Source: Acanthacorydalis orientalis (taxonomy: Eukaryota > Arthropoda > Insecta > Megaloptera > Corydalidae). From it: a stretch of 64,000 nucleotides of DNA. The position numbers were made by a program, and so were the translations under genes. Where the stretch lies: assembly GCA_034766995.1 (NCBI GenBank), contig CM068317.1, positions 37,674,249-37,738,248 of the forward strand, read 5' to 3'. Of the stretch, positions 37,446 to 51,061 are shown one piece after another (within the stretch, counting starts at the first letter, position 1; each line of letters opens with the position of its first letter). The notes under the pieces were generated by a model, which was given only the letters and a program-made list of their open reading frames with translations, had not been told where the DNA came from and did not search any database.

Positions 37446-40242
37446 GCGGATATGGCGGATATTGAGGATATGGCGGATATGGTTTATTTTGTTGATATGT
37501 AGGATATTTTGGTAACTAGTTAATACTGGTCGATTCGTCTTTTAATGCTTTATGTATATTTCTAGACAAAATTAACGTCGGTCCATAATAAATGTCGGAA
37601 ATATCAAAAAAACCGCAAAATATCTGCAAAAATTTCCGTTATTCCTTCATAAAATATGCAAAATGTTATAAAACTAGCAACTATTTCATACCGTTCGATG
37701 CGTATTCTCATGTTCTATATCGTAAAAGAGACAAAATTAACATAGGTTCATAATTGATACCGAAAAAGTGACAAAAACCGCGAAATATCCGCAAAACATC
37801 CGCAAAAATAAACGTTTTTCTTGCTTAAAATATCCAAAATGTAAAAAAAATGACAAAAATTTCATACTGTTCGATGCGTATTCTCATGTTCTATATCATA
37901 AGATAATAATAAATACCAAAAATAACTCAAAAACCCCCCAAAATCGCATTTATTTGGATTTTGCGGATATGCGGATATGGCGGATACGCAAAAATAAACG
38001 TTTTTCTTGCTTAAAATATCCAAAATGTAAAAAAAATGACAAAAATTTCATACTGTTCGATGCGTATTCTCATGTTCTATATCATAAGATAATAATAAAT
38101 ACCAAAAGAACTCAAAAACCCCCCAAAATCGCATTTCTTTGGATTTTGCGGATATGCGGATATGGCGGATACGAATAAATAAACGTTTTTCTTGCTTAAA
38201 ATAGCCAAAATGTAAAAAAAATGACAAAAATTTCATACTGTTCGATGCGTATTCTCATGTTCTATATCATAAGATAATAATAAATACCAAAAATAACTCA
38301 AAACCCCCCAAAAATCGCATTTTTTTGGATTTTGCGGATATGCGGATATGGCGGATACGCGGATATGGCGGATATAATATCCGCGGCGGATATATATCCG
38401 CGGCGGATATCATATCCGCGGCGGATATCATATCCGCGGCGGATATCATATCCGCCGCGGATATGATATCCGCATATCCGCAAAATCCAAAAAAATGCGA
38501 TTTTTGGGGGTTTTTGAGTTATTTTTGGTATTTATTATTATCTTATGATATAGAACATGAGAATACGCATCGAACAGTATGAAATTTTTGTCATTTTTTT
38601 TACATTTTGGCTATTTTAAGCAAGAAAAACGTTTATTTTTTCGTATCCGCCATATCCGCATATCCGCAAAATCCAAAGAAATGCGATTTTGGGGGGTTTT
38701 TGAGTTATTTTTGGTATTTATTATTATCTTATGATATAGAACATGAGAATACGCATCGAACAGTATGAAATTTTTGTCATTTTTTTTACATTTTGGCTAT
38801 TTTAAGCAAGAAAAACGTTTATTTGTGCGTATCCGCCATATCCGCATATCCGCAAAATCCAAAGAAATACGATTTTGGGGGGTTTTTGAGTTATTTTTGG
38901 TATTTATTATTATCTTATGATATAGAACATGAGAATACGCATCGAACAGTATGAAATTTTTGTCATTTTTTTTACATTTTGGATATTTTAAGCAAGAAAA
39001 ACGTTTATTTTTGCGTATCCGCCATATCCGCATATCCGCAAAATCCAAAGAAATACGATTTTGGGGGGTTTTTGAGTTATTTTTGGTATTTATTATTATC
39101 TTATGATATAGAACATGAGAATACGCATCGAACAGTATGAAATTTTTGTCATTTTTTTTACATTTTGGATATTTTAAGCAAGAAAAACGTTTATTTTTGC
39201 GTATCCGCCATATCCGCATATCCGCAAAATCCAAAGAAATGCGATTTTGGGGGGTTTTTGAGTTATTTTTGGTATTTATTATTATCTTATGATATAGAAC
39301 ATGAGAATACGCATCGAACAGTATGAAATTTTTGTAATTTTTTTTACATTTTGGATATTTTAAGCAAGAAAAACGTTTTTTTTTGCGGATATTTTGCGGA
39401 TATTTCGCGCTTTTTGTAACTTTTTCGGTATCCATTATGAACCGATGTTATTTTTGTGTCATTTATGATACAGAACATCAAAATAGGCATCGGATAGTAT
39501 GAAATAGTTGCCACTTTTTTAACATTTTGGATATTTTAGGCATGAAAAACCTTAAATTTCGCGAATTTTTCGCGGTTTTTGTGACTTTTTTGGTATCTAT
39601 TATGAACCGATGTTAATTTTGACTCATGTATGATATAGTATATTAAAATACGCATCGGACAGTATGAAATAGTTGCCATTTTTATAGCATTTTGGATCTT
39701 TTAGCCATGAAAAACCTTTATTTTTGTTAATTTTTCGCGGTTTTTGTGACTTTTTCGGTATCTATTATAAACCGATGTCAATTTTGACTCAAGTATGAAA
39801 TAGAACATTAAATAACGCATAGAACAGTATGAAATAGTTGCTAGTTTTATAACATTTTGGGTATTTTATGAAGGAAAAACTGTAATTTTTGCTGATTTTT
39901 TGCGGTTTTTATGATATTTCCGACATTTATTAAGGACAGATATTAATTTAGTCTAGAAATATACATAAAGCATAAAAGACGAATCGACCAGTATTAATTA
40001 GTTGCCAAATTATCCTACATATCCACAAAATAAGCAATATCCGTAATATCCACCATATACGAAATATCCGCATTATCCGCAATATCAAAAAAATGTGATT
40101 TTTTGCTGTTTTTTTGATATTTCCTACATTTTTTATGGACTGATATTAATTTTAAATAAGATATCATATAGAACAATTATATACGCATCGACCGGTATGA
40201 AATAGTTACCATTTTTAAAACAATTTGGATATTTTATATATT
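37446..40242. repeat. Satellite unit 7
   Basis: Length 2,797 bp; 3 left and 5 right copies; core 38,334-38,481 (148 bp). Nearly identical to unit 6 apart from one additional right copy; the two appear recently duplicated. Confidence 0.95.
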
Positions 40243-43225
40243 GCGGATATGGCGGATATTGAGGATATGGCGGATATGGTTTATTTTGTTGATATGTAGG
40301 ATATTTTGGTAACTAGTTAATACTGGTCGATTCGTCTTTTAATGCTTTATGTATATTTCTAGACAAAATTAACGTCGGTCCATAATAAATGTCGGAAATA
40401 TCAAAAAAACCGCAAAATATCTGCAAAAATTTCCGTTATTCCTTCATAAAATATGCAAAATGTTATAAAACTAGCAACTATTTCATACCGTTCGATGCGT
40501 ATTCTCATGTTCTATATCGTAAAAGAGACAAAATTAACATAGGTTCATAATTGATACCGAAAAAGTGACAAAAACCGCGAAATATCCGCAAAACATCCGC
40601 AAAAATAAACGTTTTTCTTGCTTAAAATATCCAAAATGTAAAAAAAATGACAAAAATTTCATACTGTTCGATGCGTATTCTCATGTTCTATATCATAAGA
40701 TAATAATAAATACCAAAAATAACTCAAAAACCCCCCAAAATCGCATTTATTTGGATTTTGCGGATATGCGGATATGGCGGATACGCAAAAATAAACGTTT
40801 TTCTTGCTTAAAATATCCAAAATGTAAAAAAAATGACAAAAATTTCATACTGTTCGATGCGTATTCTCATGTTCTATATCATAAGATAATAATAAATACC
40901 AAAAGAACTCAAAAACCCCCCAAAATCGCATTTCTTTGGATTTTGCGGATATGCGGATATGGCGGATACGCAAAAATAAACGTTTTTCTTGCTTAAAATA
41001 GCCAAAATGTAAAAAAAATGACAAAAATTTCATACTGTTCGATGCGTATTCTCATGTTCTATATCATAAGATAATAATAAATACCAAAAATAACTCAAAA
41101 ACCCCCCAAAATCGCATTTCTTTGGATTTTGCGGATATGCGGATATGGCGGATACGAATAAATAAACGTTTTTCTTGCTTAAAATAGCCAAAATGTAAAA
41201 AAAATGACAAAAATTTCATACTGTTCGATGCGTATTCTCATGTTCTATATCATAAGATAATAATAAATACCAAAAATAACTCAAAACCCCCCAAAAATCG
41301 CATTTTTTTGGATTTTGCGGATATGCGGATATGGCGGATACGCGGATATGGCGGATATAATATCCGCGGCGGATATATATCCGCGGCGGATATCATATCC
41401 GCGGCGGATATCATATCCGCGGCGGATATCATATCCGCCGCGGATATGATATCCGCATATCCGCAAAATCCAAAAAAATGCGATTTTTGGGGGTTTTTGA
41501 GTTATTTTTGGTATTTATTATTATCTTATGATATAGAACATGAGAATACGCATCGAACAGTATGAAATTTTTGTCATTTTTTTTACATTTTGGCTATTTT
41601 AAGCAAGAAAAACGTTTATTTTTTCGTATCCGCCATATCCGCATATCCGCAAAATCCAAAGAAATGCGATTTTGGGGGGTTTTTGAGTTATTTTTGGTAT
41701 TTATTATTATCTTATGATATAGAACATGAGAATACGCATCGAACAGTATGAAATTTTTGTCATTTTTTTTACATTTTGGCTATTTTAAGCAAGAAAAACG
41801 TTTATTTGTGCGTATCCGCCATATCCGCATATCCGCAAAATCCAAAGAAATACGATTTTGGGGGGTTTTTGAGTTATTTTTGGTATTTATTATTATCTTA
41901 TGATATAGAACATGAGAATACGCATCGAACAGTATGAAATTTTTGTCATTTTTTTTACATTTTGGATATTTTAAGCAAGAAAAACGTTTATTTTTGCGTA
42001 TCCGCCATATCCGCATATCCGCAAAATCCAAAGAAATACGATTTTGGGGGGTTTTTGAGTTATTTTTGGTATTTATTATTATCTTATGATATAGAACATG
42101 AGAATACGCATCGAACAGTATGAAATTTTTGTCATTTTTTTTACATTTTGGATATTTTAAGCAAGAAAAACGTTTATTTTTGCGTATCCGCCATATCCGC
42201 ATATCCGCAAAATCCAAAGAAATGCGATTTTGGGGGGTTTTTGAGTTATTTTTGGTATTTATTATTATCTTATGATATAGAACATGAGAATACGCATCGA
42301 ACAGTATGAAATTTTTGTAATTTTTTTTACATTTTGGATATTTTAAGCAAGAAAAACGTTTTTTTTTGCGGATATTTTGCGGATATTTCGCGCTTTTTGT
42401 AACTTTTTCGGTATCCATTATGAACCGATGTTATTTTTGTGTCATTTATGATACAGAACATCAAAATAGGCATCGGATAGTATGAAATAGTTGCCACTTT
42501 TTTAACATTTTGGATATTTTAGGCATGAAAAACCTTAAATTTCGCGAATTTTTCGCGGTTTTTGTGACTTTTTTGGTATCTATTATGAACCGATGTTAAT
42601 TTTGACTCATGTATGATATAGTATATTAAAATACGCATCGGACAGTATGAAATAGTTGCCATTTTTATAGCATTTTGGATCTTTTAGCCATGAAAAACCT
42701 TTATTTTTGTTAATTTTTCGCGGTTTTTGTGACTTTTTCGGTATCTATTATAAACCGATGTCAATTTTGACTCAAGTATGAAATAGAACATTAAATAACG
42801 CATAGAACAGTATGAAATAGTTGCTAGTTTTATAACATTTTGGGTATTTTATGAAGGAAAAACTGTAATTTTTGCTGATTTTTTGCGGTTTTTATGATAT
42901 TTCCGACATTTATTAAGGACAGATATTAATTTAGTCTAGAAATATACATAAAGCATAAAAGACGAATCGACCAGTATTAATTAGTTGCCAAATTATCCTA
43001 CATATCCACAAAATAAGCAATATCCGTAATATCCACCATATACGAAATATCCGCATTATCCGCAATATCAAAAAAATGTGATTTTTTGCTGTTTTTTTGA
43101 TATTTCCTACATTTTTTATGGACTGATATTAATTTTAAATAAGATATCATATAGAACAATTATATACGCATCGACCGGTATGAAATAGTTACCATTTTTA
43201 AAACAATTTGGATATTTTATATATT
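40243..43225. repeat. Satellite unit 8
   Basis: Length 2,983 bp; 4 left and 5 right copies; core 41,317-41,464 (148 bp). Same core type and same contracted second left copy as units 6 and 7, with one more left copy. Confidence 0.95.
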
Positions 43226-45651
43226 GCGGATATGGCGGATATTGAGGATATGGCGGATATGGTTTATTTTGTTGATATGTAGGATATTTTGGTGACTAGT
43301 TAATACTGGTCGATTCGTCTTTTAATGCTTTATGTATATTTCTAGACAAAATTAACGTCGGTCCATAATAAATGTCGGAAATATCAAAAAAACCGCAAAA
43401 TATCTGCAAAAATTTCCGTTATTCCTTCATAAAATATGCAAAATGTTATAAAACTAGCAACTATTTCATACCGTTCGATGCGTATTCTCATGTTCTATAT
43501 CGTAAAAGAGACAAAATTAACATAGGTTCATAATTGATACCGAAAAAGTGACAAAAACCGCGAAATATCCGCAAAACATCCGCAAAAATAAACGTTTTTC
43601 TTGCTTAAAATATCCAAAATGTAAAAAAAATGACAAAAATTTCATACTGTTCGATGCGTATTCTCATGTTCTATATCATAAGATAATAATAAATACCAAA
43701 AATAACTCAAAAACCCCCCAAAATCGCATTTCTTTGGATTTTGCGGATATGCGGATATGGCGGATACGAATAAATAAACGTTTTTCTTGCTTAAAATAGC
43801 CAAAATGTAAAAAAAATGACAAAAATTTCATACTGTTCGATGCGTATTCTCATGTTCTATATCATAAGATAATAATAAATACCAAAAATAACTCAAAACC
43901 CCCCAAAAATCGCATTTTTTTGGATTTTGCGGATATGCGGATATGGCGGATACGCGGATATGGCGGATATCATATCCGCGGCGGATATATATCCGCGGCG
44001 GATATCATATCCGCGGCGGATATCATATCCGCGGCGGATATGATATCCGCCGCGGATATGATATCCGCATATCCGCAAAATCCAAAAAAATGCGATTTTT
44101 GGGGGTTTTTGAGTTATTTTTGGTATTTATTATTATCTTATGATATAGAACATGAGAATACGCATCGAACAGTATGAAATTTTTGTCATTTTTTTTACAT
44201 TTTGGCTATTTTAAGCAAGAAAAACGTTTATTTTTTCGTATCCGCCATATCCGCATATCCGCAAAATCCAAAGAAATGCGATTTTGGGGGGTTTTTGAGT
44301 TATTTTTGGTATTTATTATTATCTTATGATATAGAACATGAGAATACGCATCGAACAGTATGAAATTTTTGTCATTTTTTTTACATTTTGGCTATTTTAA
44401 GCAAGAAAAACGTTTATTTGTGCGTATCCGCCATATCCGCATATCCGCAAAATCCAAAGAAATACGATTTTGGGGGGTTTTTGAGTTATTTTTGGTATTT
44501 ATTATTATCTTATGATATAGAACATGAGAATACGCATCGAACAGTATGAAATTTTTGTCATTTTTTTTACATTTTGGATATTTTAAGCAAGAAAAACGTT
44601 TATTTTTGCGTATCCGCCATATCCGCATATCCGCAAAATCCAAAGAAATGCGATTTTGGGGGGTTTTTGAGTTATTTTTGGTATTTATTATTATCTTATG
44701 ATATAGAACATGAGAATACGCATCGAACAGTATGAAATTTTTGTAATTTTTTTTACATTTTGGATATTTTAAGCAAGAAAAACGTTTTTTTTTGCGGATA
44801 TTTTGCGGATATTTCGCGCTTTTTGTAACTTTTTCGGTATCCATTATGAACCGATGTTATTTTTGTGTCATTTATGATACAGAACATCAAAATAGGCATC
44901 GGATAGTATGAAATAGTTGCCACTTTTTTAACATTTTGGATATTTTAGGCATGAAAAACCTTAAATTTCGCGAATTTTTCGCGGTTTTTGTGACTTTTTT
45001 GGTATCTATTATGAACCGATGTTAATTTTGACTCATGTATGATATAGTATATTAAAATACGCATCGGACAGTATGAAATAGTTGCCATTTTTATAGCATT
45101 TTGGATCTTTTAGCCATGAAAAACCTTTATTTTTGTTAATTTTTCGCGGTTTTTGTGACTTTTTCGGTATCTATTATAAACCGATGTCAATTTTGACTCA
45201 AGTATGAAATAGAACATTAAATAACGCATAGAACAGTATGAAATAGTTGCTAGTTTTATAACATTTTGGGTATTTTATGAAGGAAAAACTGTAATTTTTG
45301 CTGATTTTTTGCGGTTTTTATGATATTTCCGACATTTATTAAGGACAGATATTAATTTAGTCTAGAAATATACATAAAGCATAAAAGACGAATCGACCAG
45401 TATTAATTAGTTGCCAAATTATCCTACATATCCACAAAATAAGCAATATCCGTAATATCCACCATATACGAAATATCCGCATTATCCGCAATATCAAAAA
45501 AATGTGATTTTTTGCTGTTTTTTTGATATTTCCTACATTTTTTATGGACTGATATTAATTTTAAATAAGATATCATATAGAACAATTATATACGCATCGA
45601 CCGGTATGAAATAGTTACCATTTTTAAAACAATTTGGATATTTTATATATT
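43226..45651. repeat. Satellite unit 9
   Basis: Length 2,426 bp; 2 left and 4 right copies; core 43,929-44,076 (148 bp). The last two core repeats both carry gatatgatatccgcc, shared with unit 13 only. Private ggtgactagtt in the left arm (about 43,292). Confidence 0.95.
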
Positions 45652-48449
45652 GCGGATATGGCGGATATTGAGGATATGGCGGATATGGTTTATTTTGTTG
45701 ATATGTAGGATATTTTGGTAACTAGTTAATACTGGTCGATTCGTCTTTTAATGCTTTATGTATATTTCTAGACAAAATTAACGTCGGTCCATAATAAATG
45801 TCGGAAATATCAAAAAAACCGCAAAATATCTGCAAAAATTTCCGTTATTCCTTCATAAAATATGCAAAATGTTATAAAACTAGCAACTATTTCATACCGT
45901 TCGATGCGTATTCTCATGTTCTATATCGTAAAAGAGACAAAATTAACATAGGTTCATAATTGATACCGAAAAAGTGACAAAAACCGCGAAATATCCGCAA
46001 AACATCCGCAAAAATAAACGTTTTTCTTGCTTAAAATATCCAAAATGTAAAAAAAATGACAAAAATTTCATACTGTTCGATGCGTATTCTCATGTTCTAT
46101 ATCATAAGATAATAATAAATACCAAAAATAACTCAAAAACCCCCCAAAATCGCATTTATTTGGATTTTGCGGATATGCGGATATGGCGGATACGCAAAAA
46201 TAAACGTTTTTCTTGCTTAAAATATCCAAAATGTAAAAAAAATGACAAAAATTTCATACTGTTCGATGCGTATTCTCATGTTCTATATCATAAGATAATA
46301 ATAAATACCAAAAATAACTCAAAAACCCCCCAAAATCGCATTTCTTTGGATTTTGCGGATATGCGGATATGGCGGATACGCACAAATAAACGTTTTTCTT
46401 GCTTAAAATAGCCAAAATGTAAAAAAAATGACAAAAATTTCATACTGTTCGATGCGTATTCTCATGTTCTATATCATAAGATAATAATAAATACCAAAAA
46501 TAACTCAAAACCCCCCAAAAATCGCATTTTTTTGGATTTTGCGGATATGCGGATATGGCGGATACGCGGATATGGCGGATATCATATCCGCGGCGGATAT
46601 ATATCCGCGGCGGATATCATATCCGCGGCGGATATCATATCCGCGGCGGATATAATTTCCGCCGCGGATATGATATCCGCATATCCGCAAAATCCAAAAA
46701 AATGCGATTTTTGGGGGTTTTTGAGTTATTTTTGGTATTTATTATTATCTTATGATATAGAACATGAGAATACGCATCGAACAGTATGAAATTTTTGTCA
46801 TTTTTTTTACATTTTGGCTATTTTAAGCAAGAAAAACGTTTATTTTTTCGTATCCGCCATATCCGCATATCCGCAAAATCCAAAGAAATGCGATTTTGGG
46901 GGGTTTTTGAGTTATTTTTGGTATTTATTATTATCTTATGATATAGAACATGAGAATACGCATCGAACAGTATGAAATTTTTGTCATTTTTTTTACATTT
47001 TGGCTATTTTAAGCAAGAAAAACGTTTATTTGTGCGTATCCGCCATATCCGCATATCCGCAAAATCCAAAGAAATACGATTTTGGGGGGTTTTTGAGTTA
47101 TTTTTGGTATTTATTATTATCTTATGATATAGAACATGAGAATACGCATCGAACAGTATGAAATTTTTGTCATTTTTTTTACATTTTGGATATTTTAAGC
47201 AAGAAAAACGTTTATTTTTGCGTATCCGCCATATCCGCATATCCGCAAAATCCAAAGAAATACGATTTTGGGGGGTTTTTGAGTTATTTTTGGTATTTAT
47301 TATTATCTTATGATATAGAACATGAGAATACGCATCGAACAGTATGAAATTTTTGTCATTTTTTTACATTTTGGATATTTTAAGCAAGAAAAACGTTTAT
47401 TTTTGCGTATCCGCCATATCCGCATATCCGCAAAATCCAAAGAAATGCGATTTTGGGGGGTTTTTGAGTTATTTTTGGTATTTATTATTATCTTATGATA
47501 TAGAACATGAGAATACGCATCGAACAGTATGAAATTTTTGTAATTTTTTTTACATTTTGGATATTTTAAGCAAGAAAAACGTTTTTTTTTTGCGGATATT
47601 TTGCGGATATTTCGCGCTTTTTGTAACTTTTTCGGTATCCATTATGAACCGATGTTATTTTTGTGTCATTTATGATACAGAACATCAAAATAGGCATCGG
47701 ATAGTATGAAATAGTTGCCACTTTTTTAACATTTTGGATATTTTAGGCATGAAAAACCTTAAATTTCGCGAATTTTTCGCGGTTTTTGTGACTTTTTTGG
47801 TATCTATTATGAACCGATGTTAATTTTGACTCATGTATGATATAGTATATTAAAATACGCATCGGACAGTATGAAATAGTTGCCATTTTTATAGCATTTT
47901 GGATCTTTTAGCCATGAAAAACCTTTATTTTTGTTAATTTTTCGCGGTTTTTGTGACTTTTTCGGTATCTATTATAAACCGATGTCAATTTTGACTCAAG
48001 TATGAAATAGAACATTAAATAACGCATAGAACAGTATGAAATAGTTGCTAGTTTTATAACATTTTGGGTATTTTATGAAGGAAAAACTGTAATTTTTGCT
48101 GATTTTTTGCGGTTTTTATGATATTTCCGACATTTATTAAGGACAGATATTAATTTAGTCTAGAAATATACATAAAGCATAAAAGACGAATCGACCAGTA
48201 TTAATTAGTTGCCAAATTATCCTACATATCCACAAAATAAGCAATATCCGTAATATCCACCATATACGAAATATCCGCATTATCCGCAATATCAAAAAAA
48301 TGTGATTTTTTGCTGTTTTTTTGATATTTCCTACATTTTTTATGGACTGATATTAATTTTAAATAAGATATCATATAGAACAATTATATACGCATCGACC
48401 GGTATGAAATAGTTACCATTTTTAAAACAATTTGGATATTTTATATATT
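45652..48449. repeat. Satellite unit 10
   Basis: Length 2,798 bp; 3 left and 5 right copies; core 46,541-46,688 (148 bp) of the unit 3/11 type. Last unit with the tttcgcgctttttg variant. Confidence 0.95.
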
Positions 48450-51061
48450 GCGGATATGGCGGATATTGAGGATATGGCGGATATGGTTTATTTTGTTGAT
48501 ATGTAGGATATTTTGGTAACTAGTTAATACTGGTCGATTCGTCTTTTAATGCTTTATGTATATTTCTAGACAAAATTAACGTCGGTCCATAATAAATGTC
48601 GGAAATATCAAAAAAACCGCAAAATATCTGCAAAAATTTCCGTTATTCCTTCATAAAATATGCAAAATGTTATAAAACTAGCAACTATTTCATACCGTTC
48701 GATGCGTATTCTCATGTTCTATATCGTAAAAGAGACAAAATTAACATAGGTTCATAATTGATACCGAAAAAGTGACAAAAACCGCGAAATATCCGCAAAA
48801 CATCCGCAAAAATAAACGTTTTTCTTGCTTAAAATATCCAAAATGTAAAAAAAATGACAAAAATTTCATACTGTTCGATGCGTATTCTCATGTTCTATAT
48901 CATAAGATAATAATAAATACCAAAAATAACTCAAAAACCCCCCAAAATCGCATTTATTTGGATTTTGCGGATATGCGGATATGGCGGATACGAATAAATA
49001 AACGTTTTTCTTGCTTAAAATAGCCAAAATGTAAAAAAAATGACAAAAATTTCATACTGTTCGATGCGTATTCTCATGTTCTATATCATAAGATAATAAT
49101 AAATACCAAAAATAACTCAAAACCCCCCAAAAATCGCATTTTTTTGGATTTTGCGGATATGCGGATATGGCGGATACGCGGATATGGCGGATATCATATC
49201 CGCGGCGGATATATATCCGCGGCGGATATCATATCCGCGGCGGATATCATATCCGCGGCGGATATAATTTCCGCCGCGGATATGATATCCGCATATCCGC
49301 AAAATCCAAAAAAATGCGATTTTTGGGGGTTTTTGAGTTATTTTTGGTATTTATTATTATCTTATGATATAGAACATGAGAATACGCATCGAACAGTATG
49401 AAATTTTTGTCATTTTTTTTACATTTTGGCTATTTTAAGCAAGAAAAACGTTTATTTTTTCGTATCCGCCATATCCGCATATCCGCAAAATCCAAAGAAA
49501 TGCGATTTTGGGGGGTTTTTGAGTTATTTTTGGTATTTATTATTATCTTATGATATAGAACATGAGAATACGCATCGAACAGTATGAAATTTTTGTCATT
49601 TTTTTTACATTTTGGCTATTTTAAGCAAGAAAAACGTTTATTTGTGCGTATCCGCCATATCCGCATATCCGCAAAATCCAAAGAAATACGATTTTGGGGG
49701 GTTTTTGAGTTATTTTTGGTATTTATTATTATCTTATGATATAGAACATGAGAATACGCATCGAACAGTATGAAATTTTTGTCATTTTTTTTACATTTTG
49801 GATATTTTAAGCAAGAAAAACGTTTATTTTTGCGTATCCGCCATATCCGCATATCCGCAAAATCCAAAGAAATACGATTTTGGGGGGTTTTTGAGTTATT
49901 TTTGGTATTTATTATTATCTTATGATATAGAACATGAGAATACGCATCGAACAGTATGAAATTTTTGTCATTTTTTTTACATTTTGGATATTTTAAGCAA
50001 GAAAAACGTTTATTTTTGCGTATCCGCCATATCCGCATATCCGCAAAATCCAAAGAAATGCGATTTTGGGGGGTTTTTGAGTTATTTTTGGTATTTATTA
50101 TTATCTTATGATATAGAACATGAGAATACGCATCGAACAGTATGAAATTTTTGTAATTTTTTTTACATTTTGGATATTTTAAGCAAGAAAAACGTTTTTT
50201 TTTGCGGATATTTTGCGGATATTTCGCGGTTTTTGTAACTTTTTCGGTATCCATTATGAACCGATGTTATTTTTGTGTCATTTATGATACAGAACATCAA
50301 AATAGGCATCGGATAGTATGAAATAGTTGCCACTTTTTTAACATTTTGGATATTTTAGGCATGAAAAACCTTAAATTTCGCGAATTTTTCGCGGTTTTTG
50401 TGACTTTTTTGGTATCTATTATGAACCGATGTTAATTTTGACTCATGTATGATATAGTATATTAAAATACGCATCGGACAGTATGAAATAGTTGCCATTT
50501 TTATAGCATTTTGGATCTTTTAGCCATGAAAAACCTTTATTTTTGTTAATTTTTCGCGGTTTTTGTGACTTTTTCGGTATCTATTATAAACCGATGTCAA
50601 TTTTGACTCAAGTATGAAATAGAACATTAAATAACGCATAGAACAGTATGAAATAGTTGCTAGTTTTATAACATTTTGGGTATTTTATGAAGGAAAAACT
50701 GTAATTTTTGCTGATTTTTTGCGGTTTTTATGATATTTCCGACATTTATTAAGGACAGATATTAATTTAGTCTAGAAATATACATAAAGCATAAAAGACG
50801 AATCGACCAGTATTAATTAGTTGCCAAATTATCCTACATATCCACAAAATAAGCAATATCCGTAATATCCACCATATACGAAATATCCGCATTATCCGCA
50901 ATATCAAAAAAATGTGATTTTTTGCTGTTTTTTTGATATTTCCTACATTTTTTATGGACTGATATTAATTTTAAATAAGATATCATATAGAACAATTATA
51001 TACGCATCGACCGGTATGAAATAGTTACCATTTTTAAAACAATTTGGATATTTTATATATT
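48450..51061. repeat. Satellite unit 11
   Basis: Length 2,612 bp; 2 left and 5 right copies; core 49,153-49,300 (148 bp) of the unit 3/10 type, but the right arm has reverted to tttcgcggtttttg. This makes it a mosaic of neighbouring variants. Confidence 0.95.
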
